Assembly: GCA_020881915.1 (NCBI GenBank)
Contig: JAJFPB010000003.1
Span: forward strand, 3,286,001 to 3,350,000
Reading direction: 5' to 3'
DNA length: 64,000 bases
Source of the DNA: Paramyrothecium sp. XJ0827
Lineage: Eukaryota; Ascomycota; Sordariomycetes; Hypocreales; Stachybotryaceae
Shown here: positions 45,499 to 56,850 of the stretch, piece by piece
How the letters are laid out: each line of letters begins with the position of its first letter
Position numbering within the stretch: position 1 is the first letter of the stretch
Program-made: the position numbers and the translations under genes
The notes under the pieces: generated by a model
Told to the model about the DNA's origin: nothing
Databases searched by the model: none
Seen by the model: only the letters and a program-made list of their open reading frames with translations

Positions 45499-46902
45499 GG
45501 TGTGAGCTACAAGTAACCAAAGAATTCAGCACACGTCAGAGCCTGAAAGAAAAGCATATCAACAAAGGCTGTGGTCACACACCGTCGCAAAGCCTCGGCG
45601 GCCTCTGCCTACTGAGGGCACAAAATCGCGGAGTGCCGGGGGAGCAGGCGACGTCGACGGATGCGCCGTCGTCAGTCCACCCGAGGAGGGGCTGCCTGCC
45701 TCAACGCCGGCTGCTGGGTTGCGCTTATCGTAGACCCGGTGTTGTCTGAAGACGCTGTCGGCGACGTCGGTCTCGTGGGCTGGAGAGTCGAAGGGCGCCT
45801 TGGTCGAAGGACTTGCCTTGGCCCACCGTCGTTGATCTCCTGGGCTCGATTTGGGCTCGGGAGAGGATGGGGGAAGGGAGAGCACAAGATCCCGACAGAG
45901 GATCCTACCGGTGACTACAGAGAAGAGGTGCCACACGCCGAGCGTCGAGACGGACAATTGGCGACGTCTGAGCAAGTGTTGGCGAGGCTATTGTGCTGAC
46001 CCAGGAGGGAGCAGATTCAAGATGCACCACCGGATGGCGGTTCTCTCGACAATCTGTGGGACTGAAGACTGGGCAGCGCTGGTTCGGGGAGTATGTACCT
46101 ACACAATGGTGGGTACGGCCAGCGACAAGAGGTATCCCCGTTTCGGGTACATGAGCACTGCCGGGGGTTCCCTACACCGGGATGTAGCCCAGGCGGGTGC
46201 GATTTGGGACTGCCATTCTAACGTTAGGTACTAACGGCTTTAGAGCTACTAGAAGTACCGGGTGCATGCCCATTAGCCTACGTGGGTATTTTCACCAAGG
46301 AGGTAGTGCATTGAGGTACCAGCACATATGACATTGTCTGGCACCTCCTTAGGCGGCGTGACAACATGCCCTCCCAGTTTCGGCATTACAGCGCGCCCCC
46401 TGCGTGACCGTCCTCGAAGAATGGTGATTAAGAGACATGTAACCTTGGCCCGGCCTCGGCCCCCAAGGACAATGGTGCGGACTTCTACAAACTCCTTTTC
46501 CAAGGAGGAGGCTCCATGTCGATCGTGCGCGGTGCCAGTATTGCCCGCACATGAAATTGGGTTGCCAAATGATTGCTATACTAAGGCAAGATAGTGGTTT
46601 GCCAAGGTAATATACCACATCCCTCATTTTAGTGTATCCATTTCCCAGGCAGCGTCACCAAGTCACAAAGGTCCCATTGTCTGAAGTAGAGTACGTAACA
46701 AGTCACGTGTCAAGCTACGCCTCAAGGAGCTGCGCGGCCTCCTATTGGATGGCCCGTAAGCCGCAAGCTCAGAGCAGTTCCAAGCAAAGCTGGAAGCCTT
46801 GTCTGGCGACATCATCTCGAAGCTCCGTCAACGTCCCGCCTCACGGTCCATCGTCGCTCCAACCTCTCCCTACATCCAACCAGCGGCCCTCCTTCTTCCA
46901 CT
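45499..46902. other. Divergent promoter region of rom2 and vma11
   Basis: Close to rom2, the minus strand shows a donor GTGTGTGAC (45582) and an acceptor TTGTAG (45507) eight bases before the ATG, consistent with a leader intron. A minus-strand open frame at 45975-45559 runs into that donor but would not join the GEF frame, so it is not called. The vma11 side has GGTACC/AGGTAATA motifs near 46310 and 46605. Confidence 0.45.
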
Positions 46903-47688
46903 ATGGCAGACGACGCCATCTACGCTCCGAAGTTCGCCCCCTTCTTTGGGATGGTAAGCAGCGACAAATCCGTAACTCCGCATAGGGGGGAGAATGATGG
47001 CTAATTCGTCCATCGCAGGCTGGCATCGCTGCTGCAATGACCTTTGGCTGTGCGTCACCACACATGGCCCGGACTCGGGCGAGGCCCTCCAAAGGGAATA
47101 CATACTGACAGTCGCGTGTAGGCATCGGTGCTGCCTACGGCACAGCCAAGTCTGGCATCGGTATTGCTGGTGTCGGCACTTTCAGGCCAGATCTGATCAT
47201 GAAGGTATGTCGCAACCAGCCTCTGCGCGTACCACGCCCGTTGTTTGCTAATTTCGTGCCGCAGTGTCTCATCCCCGTGGTCATGTCCGGTATCATCGCG
47301 GTCTACTCGCTTGTCGTGTCAGTCCTTATCGCTGAGAACTTGAACCCTCAATCGAATTACAGCTTGTTCGCGTACGTAATGCGACAAATCGTTCCCACAC
47401 GGACCATAGCTAATGAATAACAGCGGATTCTTGCATCTTGGATGTGGTCTTGCGGTCGGATTAACTGGTTTGGCGGCTGGCTACTCTATCGGCATCGTGG
47501 GTGACAGTGGCGTGCGAGCCTACATGCAGCAGTCCAGGATCTTTGTGGGCATGGTGCTCATTCTCATTTTCGCAGAAGTCCTGGGTCTGTATGGGTAAGA
47601 CAATATTCCATCTGAGCTTGCCAAACTGCATACTGACTTCTCCAGACTGATTGTCGCACTCCTCCTCAACACGAAGGTCAATGGTTAG
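46903..47688 (+). CDS. vma11: V-type proton ATPase proteolipid subunit c'
   Basis: Six exons (46903-46953, 47019-47049, 47122-47204, 47265-47371, 47424-47594, 47646-47688) with five introns of 51-72 nt encode 161 residues. Four transmembrane helices are evident: [57 protein letters not shown] and [19 protein letters not shown]. The last contains the proton-carrying Glu. [33 protein letters not shown] and the end LLLNTKVNG match Vma11 (c') rather than Vma3 (c), where the corresponding stretches differ. Subunit c' is a fungal component of the Vo ring that acidifies the vacuole. The length and all junctions fit the family, and every exon boundary is fixed by conserved residues. Confidence 0.96.
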
Positions 47689-48213
47689 GGGCTCTTTACG
47701 GCTTAGATAACCCATCTCAACGGGTGCGAGGGTGAAGCACCGCTCGGAAATACATTTTACAAGGTGTATGTGTGTCATGCTGTCTTCAGACGCGAGGCAA
47801 TGTCTTAATAGCTGCATGGGCAAGGCGTTTGGGAATTGTAAGCTTAACGTGAATACTAGAGAACAACAGCAAAATGGAGCAGAATTGGTTTCCAACGTTC
47901 ATAAGACTCTTATCATAACTCATTCTGATATGAAAGAAGCATCTCGTGCCAGAAATCTTCATCGCCATCTGGCTGTACCACCAGGATTTCCTAGCTGGCA
48001 TAAAATGGAGCATATACATAGGTCGACAAGCGACCAGCCCTCGAATGCTAAGGAGCACTCAATGAAGCGAAGATGCGTATCGAGAGAACCCAAACGCCTT
48101 TTTAACCCGAGATCAAGACATCGTCCCAGTCGATACCTTGAGTTCCGTGGATGCATAAAAAGAAGAAAAACGGAAAAAAAAGTATGTCAGGCCATGAAAC
48201 CCAATCACGGCGG
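47689..48213. other. Convergent intergenic spacer
   Basis: 3' regions of vma11 and the minus-strand gene. Nothing else is supported. Confidence 0.5.
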
Positions 48214-49124
48214 TTACATGAGGCCACCACCAATGCGGCGGAAAAGCTTCTTGCGGTAGCCTTGCTGTTCCACCTGGCTACGGTACCGCGTCCAGCTCCG
48301 CTCCCTGTCATCCCAGGATCTCATCTGGGCTGCCACTGACCGTTAGTTCTAGGTGAGCTATCGACTGACACGCAGGGTAACTCACCAAGCATCCAGTCCC
48401 ACTGTTTGTCCTCCCTGATCAGGATGTCGTCCCCAGCTTCGCGAGCCAGTCTCTCGCGCCGGGCGTTGGCAGCAGCCACCTCTCCGACCAAATAGGGATC
48501 TTCCAACGGACGAGGAGTATCGTCCGTTTGCTCTGCCACGACATTGCGCCTTGGGGCCTCGGTCACAGTCGACCTGCCGGAGCTGACCCGCCGTTCAGCC
48601 ACGCTATGGTACTGTCGACGTGCGAGGGCGTTGTTTGCGGACCAGGTGGGCAAACGAAAGTTGTGAAGGTTCGGAACGCCCGCAGGTGCGGCACGTGGAA
48701 CGGGTGGCAGCCCGATGGTCTGTTGCTGGGGAGTGGAGGTTTGACTCCGGGGGGGTGGAGCCGCGGTCCTTGCCGCAGCTCCGACTCTGCGCGCTGGAGG
48801 GGAGTACGGAGGACTAGGATCAGCGTGGGCATGAGTAGAATGGTACGAGGGTGCCTCGGAAACTGGGACAGGTCAGTCGATGTTGGTCGCATGCCCGCTC
48901 TGGTGGAAGGGGCCTCGTGAGATGTGGTTGATCCCGCACGCAGCTTGTCAAATACACCCTATCGGAAGGTGTCGGGTAGCTCGCGTGACAAACTCGCACA
49001 ATGTGATTGAGGGGGGTTGCTCGCAAGGACAGCAGAACTTACCGTAGGAAGGCGCCGCAGAACGAATGGAAGCTGTGTCAAAGTCCTGCGCGTTGTAGCG
49101 CGGAGCCACGAGTGTTCCAGTCAT
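48214..49124 (-). CDS. Small disordered protein with a Trp/Arg-rich C-terminal helix
   Basis: Three minus-strand exons (49124-49043, 48862-48386, 48329-48214) give 224 residues; introns are 180 nt (GTAAGT...TCCCAG) and 56 nt (GTGAGT...GGCAG). The joined product starts MTGTLVAPRYNAQDFDTASI, followed by SIRSAAPSYVSEAPSYHS, a Pro/Ala-rich linker, and FRLPTWSANNALARRQYHSV. An acidic patch PLEDPYLVGEV leads into a charged helix that ends WDWMLAQMRSWDDRERSWTR and FRRIGGGLM. Both junctions fuse protein-like segments and remove stops, so the gene is probably real. I do not recognise a named family; the alternation of short motifs with low complexity suggests a conserved ascomycete protein of unknown role. 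No signal peptide or membrane segment is seen. Confidence 0.7.
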
Positions 49125-51642
49125 GACGATATGGAGTGCCCGCCCGAGAAGAGCTGTAGATCAAAGGAGACAGAGAAGAGGGGAGCTAAGGGTCGGCTCG
49201 GCATCTGACGAGCTACTGGGCGTAGCTGAGAGGACAAACAAAGTATGCGAGGATGGAGGTCAAACGAGAGATAAAATCAGTGGTCAAGGCGGCAGACACC
49301 AATATATGAAAAGAGTCCAGGCGTGAAAAGCAAGCAGGTACCCGTCTAGTGAGAGCGGAATGATGAGCCGTCAGAAAGCTGATGCTTTACTAACTACACA
49401 CTGGCCCAAGAAGCTCGGCGGGCTGAGACGTCCGTGATCAGTGAGTGAGACAAAGAAGGCCAGAGCAAGCCGGTCATAGAGCACGCGGTGGTACAGCCTT
49501 AAAAACAAGCATGCAGGGAGGCGAGAAGAAGCTCACGGCCGGCCCTGTGGGTGGCTTTTGTGGCGTGGCGTCCAGAGGGGAGAGCTTGCCGACGCAGGGA
49601 CACGTGAGGCTACAGTGTAGCTCTGCTGTGAATGACGGGCTGATGGGAGAAGAGGGTGTGAAGAACCAAGGGCGAACCTGCATCGCGCATACGAGAGCGG
49701 CTCGGGGTCATCTTATGGTTTCGAGCTTGGCTAGGCAAGGTAGGGAGAGAGAGGGGGAGATGGCTGGGCTGTGCAGCCTGAAGGCCGCCTACGGAGATCC
49801 CCATGAATGGGGGATGCCAACCTAGCGGGCCGGGTTAGTTAGCCGCGATACACAAAACAAATACTGGACAGCGAGCAAAGCAAGCAGGCGAGCGGAAGGG
49901 CGAGATTGTGTGCTGGTCGAGGGAGCTCGCATGGGACGGCGGGGTATCGGAGTCTTGGATCGAGGCCTAGATGATTGGGGTTGGCGGGGTCCCAAGTGAC
50001 TGAACTAACAGGGGGGATGGGGGAATTGGGAAGGCCGCGTGCGAGATACAGAACAGCCTCCACCTCTCGTGCTGGGTGAACTTACTTCACGTTACCTACT
50101 GCGGGCGATGGTGTGGATGGGTGGAGGCTTCGCTGCGGAACAACGAGGTTGTTGATGAAAATATTCCGGAGCCCAGCAAACCAGAGGGCGCCCGCGGAGT
50201 AGCGTTTGGTCGGCTGAATGTGCTTCCGCCGCACTGTTGCATCCCGTCTCTCAATATTGATTCTAGGTGCTGCTGTAAGGCAGCAAACACGGCACGTTCA
50301 GGTGCTGCCCAGATAAGGGACTCGGTCCATGGCGCAGGTCAATACCGCTGGCTACAGCTTTCTCCTGGCCAGGAACCAGACCGTATTCGCCCGCTTTCCT
50401 CTGCCTACTCTGTACAGAGTGTACAGATGTTTTTACCCCCCCCCACCCCCAAACCCAAGATCCATCGACGTGGGACGCATCAGCCAAGCGGCCCTTCTCC
50501 CTAGTGTGCCTCGCAACGCAGTGGGCCGTGTCCCACGTATGTATGTCATTGAGGGTACCACCTAGTTTAGGAGATGCGGATTATGCTCCTCTGCTAGTCC
50601 TGCTTTGGCTTCGCCCGTGAGCGCAGATAGACATCATTGCCCCCGCTAATGGCGCTGTGCCTTGCTTGTCCTACAGTAGTCCAGCTTTAGAATTCCAATG
50701 CCCCGGGCGATCGGTTGCATCAATGAGTTGTCGATGTTTTGGCTTTGGCATTGCCCGATGGCTGGCCACGGTTCCGCGGCCCAGAGCGGAGGGGGACCAC
50801 GCCATTCTCAGCGAGCTGCAGACATAGATGCGGTGCCCACCAACTAACCGGCTATACGGACCTTGGCGGCTAGTGAATCCTGTCAGCGAGGTTGGTTTGC
50901 CGAGCTGATTACGAACAGCTCGGCCTCGTTCCCCCGTCTCAACCGGGCTGGCCCGAAGAGTGCCATGGTCAAAGTCCACTGTGGCGCTTGGCAAAGCAAA
51001 GAGCCACAGACTGATATGGCAACCACCAGACAGCTGCACTGATTTATCGACCTTTCTCTGCATAAAACAAAAACAAAGGAATCTGTGAAGTGGAATCGGC
51101 CTGTCCCGGTTGCGCACGTTCATGTCGACCCTTTCACATTATCATCAACTTATGAACATCAATGAACATGAATGAGCTTGAAGTATTTCAAACTACATTC
51201 CCTTATGGAATGTTTTCTAGACATCCTGAAGCTTTTCTAAGGATTATTATTAGCTGTTGTTTACCGTATCTTGTTGCTGCGGTCCGCGGGTTCTTGCTCG
51301 CCGTTTGCCCACGTACAGCTACTACCCTGCATCGCAGGCTGCAGCCATCAACTTTTCTAGAAGTCCTGGTACGTGGGGGATGGAGCCAGCTCGTGAAGGT
51401 ACGTACCGGCGCACCTGCATCCCCCGCCTTAAGCCGAGTCCAGGCAAGTTCAATCCTTAGTTACCTTATCGAGTCGCGTCTTGGTGATATTTGACGCGAT
51501 CTTTGGGAACAAATCCAAGCTGAAGCTGGACTATGCCTGTCAAAGCCAACCACAGAACTCCAAGGACCAGACAACGCCGCATCTGAGCCTCGAATATCTC
51601 AGCGTGGCCAGGTGCCAAACTCGACAAAGCAACGTATTCCAA
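49125..51642. other. Long intergenic spacer
   Basis: Several open frames of 60-150 codons on both strands (for example 50076-50504 plus, 51123-50671 minus) have no domain, exon chain or codon character to favour one over the other. A C-rich tract lies near 50431-50455. The last 200 bases form the promoter/leader of nse4. Confidence 0.5.
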
Positions 51643-53050
51643 ATGCCTACCCGCGTCCAAAGATCTGGGGCACGGGTGTCCTATTCAAGATCTCCATCTG
51701 GGTCGCCCACTCCCTTGCAACAGAGCTTGACCGTAAGGTCCAAGGCAAACACTCGCGATGTCTCCGGCTCAAAGCGCAAACGTGCTGGTACCACTGCCAC
51801 AGAGCCATCAACCCACCGCCGCCGCATAGAGGAGCCCGAATCCGATGTGGACGATAATGACGACGATGTATACGACCCCGACCAGCCGCTCGTTGAACGT
51901 CGTCGCGTGCAAAAAGGCTTTAGAGATCTTCTACGCGACGTGACCGAGAATTCAGAGGAGTACTTGCAAAACAACTCGCGGGGGCTCCGCGACACAATTT
52001 TGAAAGCAGATGAGCTCTCCAAGCAACTTAAACAAACTACGGAAGCCACTATTGATTCGAGGCTGCTCGTCAGCACCACCGACCTGTCATATCGCAAGAC
52101 CCTAAGGCTTACACAGGGAAGCCTTTCGCAAGGAATCGACGTTGACGAGTTTGTCTCGAAATGTATCACGTACATGCGGCAAGGACGAGGCATCATTGAA
52201 GACGACGCGCCCGAGTTGTCCAGCACCCAAAGGCAACGACGAACGGCACCTCGAAGCAGAAACAATGGGGCCGATCATGACGATGATGACGTGGGGGATG
52301 AAGGTGACATGATGAACTGGTCTCATCTAGGCCGTTTTGCCTGTCTCCCTCACATCAGGCGGCCGGCTCTTCCTGGCTTCCTTCTGGGCCCCCTCTCCGT
52401 TGAAAAGAAGGCACGCAAACTGGTCAAGCGTAACGCGCCATTTCGGCCCAACGATCTTACCGAGACACGACCGGAGGTGCTCAACGTGGACGAGCTTGCC
52501 AAGAAGGAGAACGATCTCACCGCGATATGTGGGAAAATCCTGCAGCAACTACACACAGTCCAGGCGGATGTCCAGGAAACGGTGGCAGAACTTATGGATG
52601 ATGATATGAGCGATGATGAGAGGACGCGCATCATGCACAAACATGGACTTCGAAGCACTGGTGGCATAGATCTCATGAGATTTGTTGTTAACCCCAAGTC
52701 CTTCGGTCAGACGGTGGAGAACATGTTTTATGTCAGCTTCTTGATACGCGACGGCAGAGTTGAGATAGATTTCGACGAGTTCGACCTCCCTGCTCTGGGT
52801 ACGTGTCCCTTGAAGAATCCTCCCATGACCAGTTTCACTAATGATATGTGCAGCACCAGTTGAGCGAGGGGCCGAGGATGACGCCGATGCTGCTACGCGG
52901 CGCAGTGCTTCAAAGCATCAGGCAATCTTGTCCATGGACATGGAAACCTGGCACGATATCGTACACACATTTGGCTTGAAAGAACCCATGATTGAGCATC
53001 GACAAGAAACAAGCCACTCAGGCCCGGGCGCCAGGGGCTGGTACAGCTGA
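51643..53050 (+). CDS. nse4: Nse4, kleisin subunit of the SMC5-SMC6 complex
   Basis: Exons 51643-52798 and 52854-53050 (intron GTACGT...GTGCAG, 55 nt) give 450 residues. The frame is open upstream of 51643 but no earlier ATG lies in it. After a Ser/Arg-rich start and an acidic stretch, the conserved N-terminal part appears from about residue 87 (VQKGFRDLLRDVTENSEEYL, then LRDTILKADELSKQL). The C-terminal winged-helix part contains IDLMRFVVNPKSFGQTVENM and FYVSFLIRDGRVEI, the signature of Nse4. Nse4 bridges the Smc5 and Smc6 heads and binds Nse1-Nse3, and the complex acts in DNA repair and resolution of recombination intermediates. The exon 2 product is a short charged tail ending GARGWYS. Two independent conserved blocks make the assignment secure. 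Confidence 0.94.
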
Positions 53051-53589
53051 TCCACGACCGTTACGACTTATGATTCATGATATATGTATACAGTAATACA
53101 TTGTGGTTGGTTTTGCTCGTACTGTACGAAACCTGGACAATAGGGACGAACGGAGGGTTGATTACAACAGCGTTACTGGGTGTCTCCAGCTGTGAGCTTT
53201 GTGTCATTACTCTAGCTCGGGGCACCTCTTCTTTCATCTCGTTCATAGACCTAAATCACTATGCACGTATCACAGCATGATCAAAACGCAGCCCGGCTCC
53301 CTTGAGCAATTCATTGTGCCGAGAATAGCATTGCCGTCGTGCAATGATCGCAACCAAGTCTCCAAGGCCAATAGGAGCCGCACTTGTGCCAGGGGGTGGT
53401 CATGGTGCAACGTTCAGTTATGAATTTCAGGTGAACAAAGGGCTTTGGGCCGAATACATCTTAAGTACACCACCCGCGCGTCTATGGGAGAGATTTTCAA
53501 GATTGACTCTTGTACGGTAATATTTGACCATACTACTTGTTGGCGCATGCAACGTTTGAGCGGAGAACATACCGACTGAACCCTCGATC
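53051..53589. other. Intergenic spacer
   Basis: 3' region of nse4 and leader of the membrane protein gene. I see no further feature. Confidence 0.5.
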
Positions 53590-56500
53590 ATGGACCCCTT
53601 AAGCGAAGAAGAATTCAATACAGCACGACAAGTGGATGATGCCACATCGTCCCCAGCGGACATACCATCGAAATTATCAGAGAATGAAAGCGAAGAGCCC
53701 GAATCTGCAACTAACCCCGAGAATGTCGCACAGACTGGGCTTGAAAATCGGCCATCCGACGGGTTTTCTCTGCATGAAGCAGTCATGCACTTGCGAAGCC
53801 TAGAGCAAGCTGAAACCGCAAAGGACCGCTTCAAATTTGGAGAGGAGGCCGGCCCTCAAACAGATGATAAAAAACGCACAACTTTCAAAGCCGGGACTCC
53901 TTGCTGGCGAAATGAGTCCGTCGATGTGCAGATCGGGGCAGACACTGGCTCCAAATCCGAAGAAGCAACGATGCCCCTTTTGGCGGAGCAATCGTCGACA
54001 TCCCCAGGGTCTAACTCGCTGTCAATGAACGAGGGGACAGAAGACGCGGCAGTTGATCCGTCCGAAACAACAGCATCGTATGCCGCTATCTTGGCGAGAC
54101 GGAGTCCCGTAGAATCGACTGGCGAGGGCGATCCTCCCAGTTCCGTGCCGGAAGATGCTGTTGCAGAAGTTGCTCTCCAATCGTCCGACTTGCCAGCTTC
54201 CACAGATGGTGGCATATCGGCGACTGCTGCTTCCGCTATCAAGGATATCGTTGAAGAGCACGATGCCCAAACGTCGACGACTGAAACGCAATTAGCCACA
54301 CCGGCGAACGCTGCTCGAGCATCGATAGATGAAAAAGATTCACCCCTTTCCGCATCTGTCTCTTCAACAGCAACACAATTCAAGGTTGAAGCGGCGGTTG
54401 ATAATCCCGTTCCTTCTCCCTCACGTCATTCCCACTTCCTTTCTGACCGTGTAGAGGATAAAGAGTCCCAAGAGTCGTCGCCAACTATCGAACCACGTGG
54501 GCGACAACACGCGAAGGACAGGGGGCTTTTTGGGAAACTGAAGCCCCTACAAGTGCCCGTCATCCCGCAGACCAGAGATGCGGACGAGCCGCGTCTCTCG
54601 GCGGTGGAGGATCAGTCGGAGAGCAGGAGTTCGTTGACTCCATACGACCTTCGGGTCCTTGATTTAGACAACGCCATACGTTCCTACCAAGATAACGCGG
54701 GCACGAAAACAGAGTCGCACAGCTTAATCCAAGATATGGTGAAGGCAGTAAGAGCCATCGCGAAGACTTTCGAGGAAACCGCTGCCGAATCGGTTTCCGA
54801 TGCCATCCGCCGTAACGACGCATGCTTGCCGACATGTCCTTACAACCAGCTTTCACTCAAACTCCTTGATGACGTACGGATGTTACTCCGTCAATTCGAG
54901 GAAGTATCCGAGGTCATGTTGGCAGAAACGTGCCAAGAACGAGAATCTCGTTCCCCCAGTCGCACACGTCGCACACGTCGCCTACGTTCTCCAGAGCCCA
55001 ATGCGAACCGAGACATGGCTCCTGAGGACGATGAGTTCTTGGCGCGCTTTCGGGGTAAACAGCGTTTTCAAGCCCCCCCCATCACGTTGAGGAAACGTAT
55101 CTCTTTAAGTAGTGCCTTTTCAGCTGAGCAATCCGAAGATTCTTCAGTGCCCAAGGAGAAAGAGCCCGAGCGTTTAACGGAGGCGTCCAGTGACCAAGGT
55201 AGCCTTGCGCAGTCTACGCAGTCGCGCAGTACTTCGCCGGATGGACGCTCGCAGGAACCACAGAATTTCAACCTGGAACAGGAACTTTCGAAAGCCGGGG
55301 ATGAAGACCACGACATAAGCGGTGCCGAGGACGGATGTGCAAGAGATGCTCGAGACGTGACGGATGGTGCACCTAAAGATGACACGAAAAGCCCACCGAG
55401 AGTTGACGAGGAGAATCCTTCCCAAGATGACACGAAAAGCCAGACAAGAGACAGCAAGGAGAACACTCCTAAAGATGATGCGAAGAGTGCACACAGGTAT
55501 TTTGCTCGGGATGACATCAAGATCGATGGAAACACGAAAGTTCCCAGACAGCCCGTAGAGGGTAGCAAGAACCGCAATTGGGGGTCCGGTAAATGGAACG
55601 TGCAGCAACCGGCGTGGGACAACCCATCGTGGACTGCCGAGAATGTTCTCAACGAGCATGTCGACTTTGCATTGCCTGAATCTGACGATAATAGTCCTCA
55701 GCCGAGGGCGAGCATGAGGGCGGGCGATAAGACGCATAGACGGTCTAGATCAAGTAGGTATAGTGTCAGCTCATTCACCGGAGAGCTGGCACTCATGGGA
55801 GAGGAACCTTGGCCTTTCTTTGAGGAACACGATGGTACACCTGATACAGGGTCTTCCTGGTACAATATGGACAAGGGTACTCTCTATAGGATTAGGAAAG
55901 GGGTTGTATGGCAGGGCCAGAGGGCCGATACACCAGAAGCCCGAAATCCAAGTTGGAAAAATCGTGAGAGCCACCCGCTTGATAAAAATGGCTATCTGTA
56001 CGATGAGCAAGAGGAGGCTTGGTTTAGGGAGGACAAATACGGCTGGTTCGAGGTCCGCAAAGCCCCCGAAGACGTTGATACACCGGGAAGCTGGGAAGAG
56101 AAGAAGAGGAAGCAGCGCGAGTCAGAAGCAGTTGATCTCACCTGGCTCGCAGACCTCTGGCGTCACGTATCGACCCCATTTCGCTTGCCCTGGATTCTCT
56201 TCGGCTACATGTATCAGTCCATCAACAAATCCACCCTGGTTCAAGCTGGGATCCGCGCTCTTAGACTCGCCATGCTCTTGCACACTATCCAGATGTATGT
56301 GGCAAACAAGCGAGAGAGGAGCACTTGGCTGGAAGCGAACGGCCTGACCAGAGTGCACATGCTGCAGTTTATGCATCGTGAGCCGTTGCTGCTCACACCA
56401 GGGGTAGACTACAGCCATGCTCTTGGTTGGATGGATGTGACCACCGCGACACTGTTTCTACTACACATTTACAACACGTGCATTGGCGTCTTCCTACAGG

Positions 56501-56850
56501 CAGTGTCAGAGATGAGCGTAGCGGTCGCGTCTTGGAGAAGCTTTGCAAAGGCGGTGTGCAGCTCTGCATTGACTGAAGCTGTCTGTTTCTCCTTGGCGAT
56601 CTTTTGGCGAGCCCTCTCGTACTGGGTCAAGGATGCGTTGACGTTGCCTCTTCAACTTTTGGGATTCTTTACTCGGACGAACCAAGCCACGATGGATCAC
56701 CTCTACGAGCTTGGAACTTCACTCGTCGGGCTCCTCCTCGTGGCGTGGACCTATTCTCGCGACTGGCGGGGTTGGGCTTGGTTGCGGCTCGACAATGTGG
56801 ACGTGAATGGATGGTGGGAGTTTCTGTACTCCGGCGCATGGTGGCCGTAG
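53590..56850 (+). CDS. Large protein with disordered N-terminus and multi-pass membrane C-terminus
   Basis: Single exon, 1086 residues from MDPLSEEEFNTARQV. Residues 1-350 are acidic, Ser/Glu/Ala-rich and disordered. Residues about 360-450 (LRVLDLDNAIRSYQD to FEEVSEVM) are predicted helical and contain an isolated Cys pair. A repeat of DDTKS/DDAKS units with Lys/Glu spacers lies near 597-640. A compact aromatic-rich region follows (about 745-830: WPFFEEHDGTPD, YNMDKGTLYRIRKG, WFREDKYGWFEVRKA). From about 855 to 1060 there are four or five hydrophobic segments, including GIRALRLAMLLHTIQMYV, TTATLFLLHIYNTCIGVFL, ALTEAVCFSLAIFWRAL and LGTSLVGLLLVAWTYS. The product ends WWEFLYSGAWWP. I do not recognise the family. 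It is probably an integral membrane protein with a large cytosolic head; its compartment is unknown. Confidence 0.75.
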   Translation: MDPLSEEEFNTARQVDDATSSPADIPSKLSENESEEPESATNPENVAQTGLENRPSDGFSLHEAVMHLRSLEQAETAKDRFKFGEEAGPQTDDKKRTTFKAGTPCWRNESVDVQIGADTGSKSEEATMPLLAEQSSTSPGSNSLSMNEGTEDAAVDPSETTASYAAILARRSPVESTGEGDPPSSVPEDAVAEVALQSSDLPASTDGGISATAASAIKDIVEEHDAQTSTTETQLATPANAARASIDEKDSPLSASVSSTATQFKVEAAVDNPVPSPSRHSHFLSDRVEDKESQESSPTIEPRGRQHAKDRGLFGKLKPLQVPVIPQTRDADEPRLSAVEDQSESRSSLTPYDLRVLDLDNAIRSYQDNAGTKTESHSLIQDMVKAVRAIAKTFEETAAESVSDAIRRNDACLPTCPYNQLSLKLLDDVRMLLRQFEEVSEVMLAETCQERESRSPSRTRRTRRLRSPEPNANRDMAPEDDEFLARFRGKQRFQAPPITLRKRISLSSAFSAEQSEDSSVPKEKEPERLTEASSDQGSLAQSTQSRSTSPDGRSQEPQNFNLEQELSKAGDEDHDISGAEDGCARDARDVTDGAPKDDTKSPPRVDEENPSQDDTKSQTRDSKENTPKDDAKSAHRYFARDDIKIDGNTKVPRQPVEGSKNRNWGSGKWNVQQPAWDNPSWTAENVLNEHVDFALPESDDNSPQPRASMRAGDKTHRRSRSSRYSVSSFTGELALMGEEPWPFFEEHDGTPDTGSSWYNMDKGTLYRIRKGVVWQGQRADTPEARNPSWKNRESHPLDKNGYLYDEQEEAWFREDKYGWFEVRKAPEDVDTPGSWEEKKRKQRESEAVDLTWLADLWRHVSTPFRLPWILFGYMYQSINKSTLVQAGIRALRLAMLLHTIQMYVANKRERSTWLEANGLTRVHMLQFMHREPLLLTPGVDYSHALGWMDVTTATLFLLHIYNTCIGVFLQAVSEMSVAVASWRSFAKAVCSSALTEAVCFSLAIFWRALSYWVKDALTLPLQLLGFFTRTNQATMDHLYELGTSLVGLLLVAWTYSRDWRGWAWLRLDNVDVNGWWEFLYSGAWWP

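Noticed and set aside
45559..45975. Minus-strand frame just upstream of the Rho1 GEF, as a possible first coding exon
   Set aside because: Its end fits a splice donor, but the acceptor before the GEF ATG gives the wrong frame. It is better read as leader with an untranslated intron.
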